A DNA stretch of 45,097 nucleotides from Desulfocapsaceae bacterium (GTDB taxonomy: Bacteria; Desulfobacterota; Desulfobulbia; Desulfobulbales; Desulfocapsaceae): the NCBI GenBank assembly GCA_030653035.1, contig JAUSAB010000006.1:1-45097 (forward strand). Reading direction: 5' to 3'. Below the pieces are notes generated by a model. It was not told where the DNA came from, did no database searches, and saw nothing but the letters and a program-made list of their open reading frames with translations. Below are positions 17,284-25,282 of the stretch, piece after piece (positions within the stretch are counted from its first letter, which is position 1; the number at the start of each line of letters is the position of its first letter). Position numbers and translations under genes: made by a program.

Positions 17284-17479
17284 TAAAAAAATAAGGAGCC
17301 ACAGAACCTGCAACTCCTCATTCAATGAACATAAAAAACAAACGGTGCCAACAAAGAAACTCCCGCCTGGAAACGACAACTACTCGACAGCACTCTCTTT
17401 TCAACTCACCTTAGAATGGAGAAAGAGTTACCAAAAGACATCTTCGTGGACCGCCAGCGCCTCAAGGAGCAAACAAAAA
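17284..17479 (-). ncRNA. Candidate fusA leader RNA or short terminated transcript
   Basis: Transcription from the promoter at 17486-17514 would start near 17479 and meet the terminator-like hairpin at 17292-17320 about 60 bases before the fusA ribosome site, giving an RNA of about 195 bases if it stops there. A hairpin built from ACTCTTT and AAAGAGAGT is visible inside. No known riboswitch, 6S or tmRNA pattern was recognised. It may be an attenuator of fusA or an independent small RNA. Confidence 0.4.
17292..17320 (-). terminator. Terminator-like hairpin in the fusA leader
   Basis: On the minus strand TGAGGAGTTGCAG and CTGTGGCTCCTTA form a continuous 13-bp stem (with four G-T pairs) around a GTT loop, followed directly by seven T (17285-17291). 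It lies upstream of fusA on the same strand, not downstream of a gene. Confidence 0.7.
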
Positions 17480-17485
17480 CTGTTT

Positions 17486-17514
17486 ATAATACCCAACTAA
17501 CACCGCTTTGTACA
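17486..17514 (-). promoter_or_regulatory. Candidate promoter for the fusA leader
   Basis: On the minus strand TGTACA (17509-17514) and TATTAT (17486-17491) are spaced by 17 bases and match the sigma70 consensus at 4 and 5 of 6 positions. It lies below the tRNA-Phe terminator, so it would serve fusA rather than the tRNA. The 429-base gap between fusA and tRNA-Phe holds this promoter, the hairpin and the tRNA terminator, and no convincing gene. Confidence 0.5.
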
Positions 17515-17584
17515 GTCTTTTTCTTTATATTTCTCCAAAAAGAGAACATCCGCAAGCCAGTACTTTTATCCCCGCGCAACCAGC

Positions 17585-17646
17585 AAAAAAAAAATGACCT
17601 CCAAATACCTCTTGCACATCAAATGCACAGGTACCTACAGGTCATT
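17585..17646 (-). terminator. Terminator of tRNA-Phe
   Basis: On the minus strand AATGACCT and AGGTCATT close a long hairpin with inner pairs AGGTA/TACCT and TGCA/TGCA, followed by a run of T. It starts 9 bases after the tRNA 3' end. Confidence 0.85.
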
Positions 17647-17654
17647 ACAACAAA

Positions 17655-17730
<76 letters not shown>

Positions 17731-17750
17731 ACATCACTTACAACGGAGCT

Positions 17751-17779
17751 TAATTACCCGACATATTTTTTCTTGTCAA
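17751..17779 (-). promoter_or_regulatory. Candidate promoter of tRNA-Phe
   Basis: On the minus strand a perfect TTGACA (17774-17779) is followed after 17 bases by TAATTA (17751-17756), a weak -10 match, about 20 bases before the tRNA 5' end. Confidence 0.5.
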
Positions 17780-17828
17780 TCAATTTCTCTCCTATCGCGA
17801 CATTAACGGATTTTATCAAGACCATCAC

Positions 17829-18569
17829 TCAAGAGAGCGTCAATTCAGGCAGATCATCAGATTCCTTCTTCTGCAATTTTCCACTTCCTTCCCCAAGTGT
17901 TCCCAAATCAAGATCAAAATCCAGGTCATCATCCACCGGACGAGACGGCGACGGCGATGAGGCAACTTCCAAACCGCCAGAGAGATCAATATCATCAAGA
18001 GACAAAAGAGTAAGTTCATTATCATCGGCAGCTGCAGCTGCCTCACTTCCTTTTTCACCGCCAAAGGACAAATCCAAGTCGTCCAACCTCAAATCATCAT
18101 CGTCAAAAGAAACCTCAGGTTCACTCTCAGCTTCTGCTCCAGCAACCGGACGGGCCAAATCAGAAATATCAGCCAACCCTTCCGGCATTTCAAACTGCAC
18201 CGGTTGCGTCTCCTGTACCACCTGCATATTGATTGGCACATCAGTAAACCGGCTGATATCTATCGACAAATCATCCTCATCTAAAGACAGATCATCTTCC
18301 TTTTGATCAGCACCAAAGGCAATCTCAAAATCATCAGCAATAACATTTTCACTATTCTCGTCAGCAAGCAGATCCAGATCAGGGTCAAGGACATCTACCA
18401 TCTCCTCATCGAACCCACTGTTATGGATTTCTTGAGATGGTTGTAGAAAAGTCGGGACAAGAGCAGGACACGTTGTCCCCTTAAACTCAGTCTGAGCTAT
18501 TGGCTTATGACACTTTCGACAACTATCCAGATGATCAAACGAGATATATCCACATTTAGGGCAACGCAT
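17829..18569 (-). CDS. Zinc-ribbon protein with long acidic low-complexity tail
   Basis: A 246-residue protein. The first 25 residues form a zinc ribbon, CPKCG and CRKC with 12 residues between the knuckles. The rest is strikingly acidic, rich in Asp, Glu, Leu and Ser, with repeated DDL/DLD segments such as LDLDDL-like runs and almost no aromatic residues; it is probably disordered. There is no membrane segment. Function unknown; similar zinc-ribbon plus acidic tail proteins occur in deltaproteobacteria (recalled, not checked). The ATG at 18569 is chosen because the zinc ribbon begins there and AAGGA lies about 9 bases upstream. The 275 bases between this gene and nadC show no gene or clear signal. 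Confidence 0.75.
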   Translation of the reverse strand: MRCPKCGYISFDHLDSCRKCHKPIAQTEFKGTTCPALVPTFLQPSQEIHNSGFDEEMVDVLDPDLDLLADENSENVIADDFEIAFGADQKEDDLSLDEDDLSIDISRFTDVPINMQVVQETQPVQFEMPEGLADISDLARPVAGAEAESEPEVSFDDDDLRLDDLDLSFGGEKGSEAAAAADDNELTLLSLDDIDLSGGLEVASSPSPSRPVDDDLDFDLDLGTLGEGSGKLQKKESDDLPELTLS

Positions 18570-18844
18570 AATCGCTTTTCCTTTTTCAAGAGAAATCTGC
18601 CTATAGGAACCGTAACAAAACAACCGTTATTTGTCTGGCCTTTTCATTACGCAGGCCATGAATGGCCTAGTGTTGATCGCTCCCATAAATGGATGAAGAG
18701 CAACCAACTCCTTATGCCGTCTTGGTTATCCAGACGACAACATTATTTTTTACAACAGCTTCAACATTCGCCGGACATGTCTACGATCCTTCCATCAATT
18801 CGATTTAGTATTGCACATTCACGCCTTAAGAATCAAGAAATAAT

Positions 18845-19681
18845 TCAAGCAATCCAATCCATACCGATATCACAGGAAGGGGCTGAGTGAGTCAGTGCAC
18901 CGATAGAAACAATATCTACCCCGCTTCGAGCCACAGCCAGCACCGACTCCAGGGTAATACCACCCGAAGCCTCAACTAGGGCTCGGGTGGCGATGAGGCG
19001 AACGGCCTCCTTCATCATGGCAACATCCATATTATCAAGCATGATAATATCCACCCCACAGGCCAAACACTCGCGCACCTGCTCCAATGTATCGGTTTCC
19101 ACCTCAATGCGTAAGGTATGAGGAATCTTCCGCCGCAGCAGGGACACCGCTTGCGTAATCGATCCACAGGCCGCGATATGATTATCCTTGAGGAGGATGC
19201 CGTCGGCAAGATTAAAACGGTGATTATAGCCGCCACCAACCTGTACCGCATATTTTTCCAGCATGCGCAGACCAGGAGTGGTCTTGCGGGTATCGGTGAT
19301 CCGCACCGGGTACGACCGAACCTGCTCCACAAACCGGGCGGTGAGGGTGGCGATGCCCGAAAGTCGCTGCAACAGATTCAGCGCCACTCGCTCAGCCTTT
19401 AACAGATCCAGGACGGGGCCTGATACCGTAAAAATGATGTCACCGGCATTGACCTGGACGCCATCTGCCACTAAATCTTCCACTACAATGGCCGGATTCT
19501 GGACCCAAAAGACCTCGGCCGCCACCGATTTACCACCAGCGACAACAAAAGATTCCCGAGCAACAATCCGGGCGCACCCTGTCTGATCCTGATCAAAGAT
19601 CGATTCACTGGTCAGATCACCGCGCCCGATATCCTCGGCCAGAAAGGAATGGATCAGGGTATGCAGGGCAGACTTATCCAA
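18845..19681 (-). CDS. nadC: Quinolinate phosphoribosyltransferase
   Basis: A 278-residue enzyme that converts quinolinate and PRPP into nicotinate mononucleotide in de novo NAD synthesis. Recognisable blocks are AEDIGRGDLTSE at the start, ERVALNLLQRLSGIAT, RITDTRKTTPGLRMLEKYAV, GGGYNHRFNLADGILLKDNH, IEVETDT and LVEASGGITL, which carry the Arg, Lys and Glu residues of the active site. The start is TTG at 19679-19681, overlapping the end of valS by 8 bases; no later start keeps the N-terminus. It is the last gene of dgt-valS-nadC. nadA and nadB are not in the window. Confidence 0.95.
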   Translation of the reverse strand: MDKSALHTLIHSFLAEDIGRGDLTSESIFDQDQTGCARIVARESFVVAGGKSVAAEVFWVQNPAIVVEDLVADGVQVNAGDIIFTVSGPVLDLLKAERVALNLLQRLSGIATLTARFVEQVRSYPVRITDTRKTTPGLRMLEKYAVQVGGGYNHRFNLADGILLKDNHIAACGSITQAVSLLRRKIPHTLRIEVETDTLEQVRECLACGVDIIMLDNMDVAMMKEAVRLIATRALVEASGGITLESVLAVARSGVDIVSIGALTHSAPSCDIGMDWIA

Positions 19682-22331
19682 GATTTTTCAACCGTTGCTC
19701 AGCTTCGGCGATTTTAGCCAGGGTCGCATCCAGCTCTTCTTTTTTCTCTTTTTCCTTCATCACCACATCAGCCGGGGCATTATTGAGAAATTTTTCACTG
19801 ATCAGTTTAGCATTGATCTGGGCAAGTTTGACCTCCACCTTCTGCCTCTCGCGGGCCAGTTTGGCCATCTCTTTTTCCACATCCACCAGCCCCTTAAGGG
19901 GGACATAAATCTCCATATCCTTATAAAGATAGGTGGCGGCATCAGCCGGTTTTTCGCCATCGCTAACGACCACCAGGGAGCTGAGCCGGGTCATGTCACC
20001 AATGGTGGCCGCAAAGGATTGCAGGAAGGCAATGCGCTCTTGGGAAGGAGAGAGGATAAAGGCCTCAATCTGCATAGAGGGATGGACATCGGCCTCCGCC
20101 CGGATATTACGAATCCCGGTAATCACCCCCATGAGCAGCTCCACCTCTCCTTCCGCCCCACTGTTCAGCCAGCTTTCGTTTACCTCCGGATAGGCGCTGA
20201 TCATCAGAGTCTTGCGCTCACCGGGCAGGACACTCCAGATCTCCTCAGTGACAAAGGGGATGATAGGATGAATCAGCTTGAGAATGGTTTCCAGAACCAG
20301 CAACAGCACAGCCCGGGCCTGATCCCGAATGATCAGATCCTTGCTGAACAGATCCGGTTTGATCCACTCCAGATACCAGTCACAGAACTCATACCAGACA
20401 AACTGATAAAGGACAGAGGCTGCATCATTAAACCGATAGCCGTCAAGGGCTGCCCGCACCTCGGCCGTAGTGGCAGCAGTACGGCTGAGGATCCATTGAT
20501 GGATCAAAGGCAGCCCCTGAGGATTGCCAACTTCCCCGCTTGCCGTTCCTTCGCACTCGCCAACATGCATCAAGGCAAAACGGGCCGCATTCCAGATCTT
20601 GTTGATGAAAAAACGATAGCCATCGATGCGCTCCTCATCAAGCTTGATCTCCCGTCCCTGGGCGGCAAAGGCGGTGAGGGTAAAACGCAGGGCGTCGGTC
20701 CCGTATTTATCAATCACCTCAAGGGGATCAATGACATTGCCTGTGGACTTGGACATCTTCTTACCATGCTTGTCACGCACCAGGGCGTGGAGATAGACAT
20801 CCCTGAACGGCACCTCATCCATGAAGTGCAGCCCCATCATCATCATCCGCGCCACCCAGAAAAAGAGGATATCAAAGCTGGTGATCAAAACCGAGGTGGG
20901 ATAAAAGGTGGCCAGTTCCTTGGTCTGCTCCGGCCAGCCGAGAGTGGAAAAGGGCCAGAGGGCCGAAGAGAACCAGGTATCAAGCACGTCTGTCTCTTGG
21001 CTCAGGTCAGTAGAACCGCATTTGGGGCAACTGGTCGGATCAACCGAGGCGACAATCATCTCCCCACAGCCCTGACAGGTCCAGGCCGGGACCCGATGGC
21101 CCCACCAGATCTGCCGCGAGATGCACCAATCACGGATATTGTCCATCCAGTTGTAAAAAGTGTTATACCAGGTCTTGGGATAGATATTGATCCGCCCCTC
21201 GCGCACCGCCGCGACTGCCTTGGCCGCCAGGGGTTTCACCGAGACGAACCACTGCAGGGAGGTGGTGGCCTCGACCACGGTCTTGCAGCGATAACACTGA
21301 CCGACTGCGTGATCATAGTCCTCGATCCGCTTCAGAAAACCCTGGACCTCCAGATCTTCAACAATCTTCTTCCGACAGGCAAAACGATCAAGCCCGGCAT
21401 AAACGCCGGCCTGTTCATTCATCACACCACTGCTGTCCATGACCTTGAGGATCTCCAAGTCATGACGGCGACCGATCTCATAGTCATCCCGGTCATGGGC
21501 CGGCGTGACCTTCAAGGCACCGGTTCCGAAATCCTTCTGCACATGATGATCAAAGATAACGGGAATGATCCGGTCGCTCAAGGGCAGCTTGATGCCAACC
21601 CCTGCCAGATGGGCATAACGCTCATCATCAGGATGGACCGCCACCGCCGTATCGCCAAGCATGGTCTCTGGGCGGGTAGTGGCCACGACCACATGGCCGC
21701 TGCCATCGGAAAAGGGGTAACGAAGATGATAGAGCTTGCCCTTCTTGTCCTCGTGCTCCACCTCATCATCGGCCAAAGCCGTCTGGCACCGGGGGCACCA
21801 GTTGACGATATAATCGCCCTTGTAAATCAGCCCCTCATGATAGAGACGGACAAAGACCTCGCGCACCGCCGTCGACAGCCCTTCATCCATGGTGAACCGT
21901 TCCCGGTCCCAGTCACAGGAGGCGCCCAGACGCTTGAGCTGGCGAATAATCGTGCCACCCTTCTCCGCCCGCCAGGCCCAAACCTTTTTGATAAATTCCT
22001 CGCGGCCAACATCATGGCGGGTCTTTCCTTCGGCCGCCAACTGCCGCTCCACCACATTCTGGGTGGCAATACCGGCATGATCGGTGCCCGGCACCCACAC
22101 CGTATTGTCCCCCCGCATCCGATGATAGCGCACCAGCACATCCTGCATGGTATTATTGAGGGCATGGCCCACATGCAGGACCCCGGTCACATTGGGCGGA
22201 GGAATAACAATAGAGAAAGACGGCCGCCCCTCTTCCATAGTAGCCTGAAAACATTTTCCCTCGGTCCAGCGCTGAAGCCACTTTTCTTCGATGCCGGCGA
22301 ACTCGTATCCCTTACTTAATATATTGTTCAT
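19674..22331 (-). CDS. valS: Valyl-tRNA synthetase
   Basis: An 885-residue class I aminoacyl-tRNA synthetase. The HIGH box is HVGHALNN after PPPNVTG, and the second signature is KKMSKSTGN. The editing domain includes TTRPETMLGDTAVAVHP, and a zinc-binding pair is seen in NWCPRCQTAL and TCQGCGEM with CPKCG. The C-terminus ends in the usual Lys/Glu-rich coiled coil (about 820-885). The ATG at 22331 is chosen; a TTG three codons earlier is possible, and GGA lies 5 bases upstream of the ATG. It overlaps nadC by 8 bases and follows dgt by 50 bases. Confidence 0.97.
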   Translation of the reverse strand: MNNILSKGYEFAGIEEKWLQRWTEGKCFQATMEEGRPSFSIVIPPPNVTGVLHVGHALNNTMQDVLVRYHRMRGDNTVWVPGTDHAGIATQNVVERQLAAEGKTRHDVGREEFIKKVWAWRAEKGGTIIRQLKRLGASCDWDRERFTMDEGLSTAVREVFVRLYHEGLIYKGDYIVNWCPRCQTALADDEVEHEDKKGKLYHLRYPFSDGSGHVVVATTRPETMLGDTAVAVHPDDERYAHLAGVGIKLPLSDRIIPVIFDHHVQKDFGTGALKVTPAHDRDDYEIGRRHDLEILKVMDSSGVMNEQAGVYAGLDRFACRKKIVEDLEVQGFLKRIEDYDHAVGQCYRCKTVVEATTSLQWFVSVKPLAAKAVAAVREGRINIYPKTWYNTFYNWMDNIRDWCISRQIWWGHRVPAWTCQGCGEMIVASVDPTSCPKCGSTDLSQETDVLDTWFSSALWPFSTLGWPEQTKELATFYPTSVLITSFDILFFWVARMMMMGLHFMDEVPFRDVYLHALVRDKHGKKMSKSTGNVIDPLEVIDKYGTDALRFTLTAFAAQGREIKLDEERIDGYRFFINKIWNAARFALMHVGECEGTASGEVGNPQGLPLIHQWILSRTAATTAEVRAALDGYRFNDAASVLYQFVWYEFCDWYLEWIKPDLFSKDLIIRDQARAVLLLVLETILKLIHPIIPFVTEEIWSVLPGERKTLMISAYPEVNESWLNSGAEGEVELLMGVITGIRNIRAEADVHPSMQIEAFILSPSQERIAFLQSFAATIGDMTRLSSLVVVSDGEKPADAATYLYKDMEIYVPLKGLVDVEKEMAKLARERQKVEVKLAQINAKLISEKFLNNAPADVVMKEKEKKEELDATLAKIAEAEQRLKNLG

Positions 22332-22381
22332 ATGTTCCAAAATTCAAGATTTAAAATTCCGACAAGATATCACCCTGTCTT

Positions 22382-23476
22382 TTATCGTACATTCCATGGT
22401 TGAGGTAAAAAAATATGTTCATAAAGACTCAGGGCATATCGGTCGGTCATCCCGGCGATAAAATCACAAACCCTTCGATGAGCAATCTTTTCACTGGCCC
22501 AGACATTTTTCTCGGTCTTGAGTTCCCATGAAACTCCGTTACGCTCCATCAGGCCGTGTTCAAGAAAATAATGATACAGATCCCGAATAACCCGCTGGGC
22601 CTTCTCAAATTCATTATGGACCTTGTAGAATCGATACACATTTTCATAGAGAAAAGTCCGCAGATCAGTAATCGCCCTGAGCATTTTATGGCTGATATGC
22701 AACCTGCCATCACCCGCCGCCAGGGTCTCGACAATCAGATCACGAACCATGGCCCCTGTTCTCTTGGAATGACGATCTCCCACCACGGCCTTGATATCCA
22801 CCGGCAGATCATCTTCATGAATGATTCCGGCTCGCAGGGCATCGTCCATATCATGATTGACATAGGCAATGATATCTGCCACCCGCACAACCTGCCCTTC
22901 CATGGTTGCCGGAAGCTCCGAGGTATCATCCGGCAGGATATCATTGCGACCCTTGGAATGCTTGACGATCCCGTTCCTGACCTCAAAGGTGAGGTTTAAC
23001 CCCTTGCCCCGATTCTCCAGGAAATCAACCACCCGCAAACTATGCACGTAATGGCGAAAACCACCTGGATGCAATTCGTTCAGAGTCGATTCTCCCGCAT
23101 GACCAAAAGGGGTATGGCCAAGATCATGGCCAAGGGCAATGGCCTCAGTCAAGGCCTCGTTCAAACAGAGGGCAGCAGCAATCGAGCGCGCAATCTGCGA
23201 AACCTCCAGGACATGGGTCAAACGGGTCCGGTAATGATCACCAGCCGGCGCCAGAAAGACCTGAGTCTTATGCTTCAGCCGGCGAAAGGTCTTGGCGTGG
23301 ATAATCCGATCCCGATCCCGCTGAAACGGCATCCGGATGTCACAGTCATCATCCTCTTCCAGAGACCTGCGGCCCAGCGAGTTTTTATTTAAGGTCGCAA
23401 AAGGGGACAAGATCTCCTCTTCCCTGTCCTCCAACTGATACCGAATCGAGATTCCTACAACTGGTGTATAAGACAT
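22382..23476 (-). CDS. dgt: dGTPase-like HD-domain triphosphohydrolase
   Basis: A 364-residue enzyme of the dGTP triphosphohydrolase family, which splits dNTPs into nucleoside and triphosphate. The HD-domain metal ligands are visible in TRLTHVLEVSQIAR, ALGHDLGHTPFGH and VRVADIIAYVNHD. The N-terminal FQRDRDRIIHAKTFRRLKHKTQVF block is the family signature. The ATG at 23476 is chosen because AGAGA lies 7 bases upstream; a TTG seven codons earlier lacks a site. It is the first gene of dgt-valS-nadC. A 341-base non-coding gap separates it from the upstream iron-sulfur gene. Confidence 0.94.
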   Translation of the reverse strand: MSYTPVVGISIRYQLEDREEEILSPFATLNKNSLGRRSLEEDDDCDIRMPFQRDRDRIIHAKTFRRLKHKTQVFLAPAGDHYRTRLTHVLEVSQIARSIAAALCLNEALTEAIALGHDLGHTPFGHAGESTLNELHPGGFRHYVHSLRVVDFLENRGKGLNLTFEVRNGIVKHSKGRNDILPDDTSELPATMEGQVVRVADIIAYVNHDMDDALRAGIIHEDDLPVDIKAVVGDRHSKRTGAMVRDLIVETLAAGDGRLHISHKMLRAITDLRTFLYENVYRFYKVHNEFEKAQRVIRDLYHYFLEHGLMERNGVSWELKTEKNVWASEKIAHRRVCDFIAGMTDRYALSLYEHIFLPQPWNVR

Positions 23477-23817
23477 GACGTATCTCTTTGAACACAAGAA
23501 AACAACTCATTCCATTTCTCAATTAAGAGTATATTGAGATGGAAACGCGACCGCGGGGCATGGACACCCCGAAGGGAAGTACTCTTAGGGGGCAACGCCC
23601 TTGGCAATCTGAATAAAAAACGACCTATTTTTATTTTTACACATCCCGTCCTGTTCCTGCAAGGGAGAAAGGGATCAGAAAAAACATCTCCTCCGTTCCT
23701 TTTGCAAAACACTTGCGACGACGAAGATGAATAATCAAAGCCGTCGTGCAAAAGCCACTGAACCAGGTAAGCGACGAGGTGAAACCGAGACTCCGGCCAT
23801 GGCACGAAATGAAACGG
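23477..23817. repeat. Structured non-coding gap with repeat-like segments
   Basis: No gene is visible. At about 23512-23542 CTCAAT/ATTGAG arms form a hairpin, followed by CGGGG/CCCCG near 23553-23570 and AAGGG/CCCTT arms near 23573-23605, in a GC-rich block that looks like a folded RNA or a dispersed repeat. From about 23735 a second segment contains AAGCCGTCGT, CAGGTAAGCG, AGACTCCG and ACAGCTCCCAATA. The same words recur in the same order, diverged, at 30727-30850. Confidence 0.4.
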
Positions 23818-25029
23818 CTAGTTCGTGACAGCTCCCAATAATTCAGCCAGATGCAGTACCTGCACCCGACTGTCCGCAACCTCTACCGCCAGGCGCCACT
23901 GCATGAGACAACCGGAACAGGTGCTGGTGATCACATCAGGTCTCAGGGCCAACACCTTTGCCGCCAGGGTATCACGAATCACCGCGGCGATATCGGGCGC
24001 ACCAATATGGAAAAGCCCGCCCTGACCGCAACATTCGGGGCCATCAGGGAGTTCAAGCAACTCCAGATCCGGGTTGCGGCCAAGCGCCTGGCGCGGCTCT
24101 TCGATGATCCTCGGTCCTTGGCGGAAATGACAGGGATCATGATAATAAACACGGACCTTTTTCCCCCCGGCTGCCTGTTTCGCGAGTCCTGGCGGCAGAT
24201 GCTGATCGAGAAAACAACTGAACTCCAACAGACGTGCGAACAAAGCCTCAGCCTTGCTCCGCCAGAGCTGGTCATCTGGAAAAAGTTCCCCGTATCTGCG
24301 CAGATGCGCATAGCAAGAGGCGCAGGAAACGAGAATTGGCCCAGGGCTCTGTTCCAGCGCGATAATATTTTTTCGGGCGTGCCGCTGAGCCTCACCTCTG
24401 TCCCCTGCTGACAGGCCAGCCAGACCACAACAGGACAAACCGTCAGGGACATGCAAGGCATATCCAAGACCGGCAGCAAGAGAATAACAGGATGTGGCAA
24501 TGTCAGGGAAGAGATAGCGAGCAGCGCATCCGGGGAAATAGGTCAGCTGCTCTTTCGGCCGGAGGTCATCAGGAAATGTGTTTTTCTGAACCGGCAAAAC
24601 CGGCATTGCCCCCACGTCCTGCTGAAACAGGGCCAGACGCAATCTAAGCCCACTGTCTGCCGGCAGATATCTTGACAAAAATTCTGCTCCAACCCGGCCC
24701 AGCACCCGCAAGGCAGAAAGAGTCTCAGGATGGACAAGCGCCTTGCGGGCCAGATACTTCTCAAAGCCATGGGCACCATAAACGGAAGGAAAGGCAGCAC
24801 GGGCATCCACCACCTCCCGGCACACATCTATCCCTCGCGGACAGACTGCGGAACAGGCCCCGCAGAGAAGACATTTGGAAAAGATATCCTCAAACACAGT
24901 GCCTTTACCATGCAACTCAGGGATCTGGGTTAGATGGATCTTGCCCCGGGCGGTATGGGCCTCTTGACCAGTAACCCGATAGACCGGGCAGACCACGGAA
25001 CAAGCCCCGCATTTAGCGCAGGCATTCAC
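23818..25029 (-). CDS. GlcF-like (Fe-S)-binding oxidoreductase subunit, N-terminus possibly lost
   Basis: A 403-residue cytoplasmic electron-transfer subunit like the iron-sulfur subunit of glycolate or lactate oxidases. Two 4Fe-4S sites are CAKCGACSVVCP (residues 3-14) and CLLCGACSAVCP; two CCG domains follow with CCGLAGLSAG and ECCGQGGLF. The first cluster begins at residue 4, whereas relatives usually have some 20 residues before it. The start is GTG at 25027-25029; an in-frame TAA sits two codons upstream and no ribosome site is visible. The 5' end abuts a 250-base palindromic repeat, so its original start may have been displaced. The usual FAD-linked partner (GlcD) is not adjacent. Confidence 0.85.
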   Translation of the reverse strand: MNACAKCGACSVVCPVYRVTGQEAHTARGKIHLTQIPELHGKGTVFEDIFSKCLLCGACSAVCPRGIDVCREVVDARAAFPSVYGAHGFEKYLARKALVHPETLSALRVLGRVGAEFLSRYLPADSGLRLRLALFQQDVGAMPVLPVQKNTFPDDLRPKEQLTYFPGCAARYLFPDIATSCYSLAAGLGYALHVPDGLSCCGLAGLSAGDRGEAQRHARKNIIALEQSPGPILVSCASCYAHLRRYGELFPDDQLWRSKAEALFARLLEFSCFLDQHLPPGLAKQAAGGKKVRVYYHDPCHFRQGPRIIEEPRQALGRNPDLELLELPDGPECCGQGGLFHIGAPDIAAVIRDTLAAKVLALRPDVITSTCSGCLMQWRLAVEVADSRVQVLHLAELLGAVTN

Positions 25030-25282
25030 AATTTAAAATCAAATGATCTCGCAGCGAAGCCTGCAAGACGCCAAAAAGTCATCAAAGAGAGGGATGAAAT
25101 AGCTAAGCGAAAAGGCCCAAAGACGAGGCGCGCAAATCCTGAGGAATGCGGGCCGCTCTTTAACCATCCATGGAGCGAGCGGCACTGGGGCGTCCTTGCC
25201 CTGCGCGTACAATAAGTACGCCGCAGTGACGAAGGATGCAGTGCAACGAAGTCTTTGGGCCTTTCCGCGACGCCATCGCCCA
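25030..25282. repeat. Large palindromic repeat between prfB and the glcF-like gene
   Basis: The whole gap is made of nested inverted pairs: AAAGGCCCAAAGAC (25111-25124) with GTCTTTGGGCCTTT (25251-25264), perfect over 14 bases; GCCGCTC with GAGCGGC near 25151-25180; and CTGCGCGTAC with GTACGCCGCAG (25201-25225, one bulge). This is the architecture of a dispersed cruciform or MITE-like element. It touches the glcF-like start codon on one side and the prfB stop codon on the other. Confidence 0.65.

Noticed and set aside
17322-17345. Sigma54-like TTGGCAC on the minus strand near fusA
   Set aside because: The required GC of the -12 element does not occur at the right distance.
19695-22319. Very long open frame (874 codons) on the plus strand opposite valS
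   Set aside because: It is the exact antisense of a well-conserved synthetase, has no ribosome site, and its protein has no recognisable motif; it is a composition shadow.
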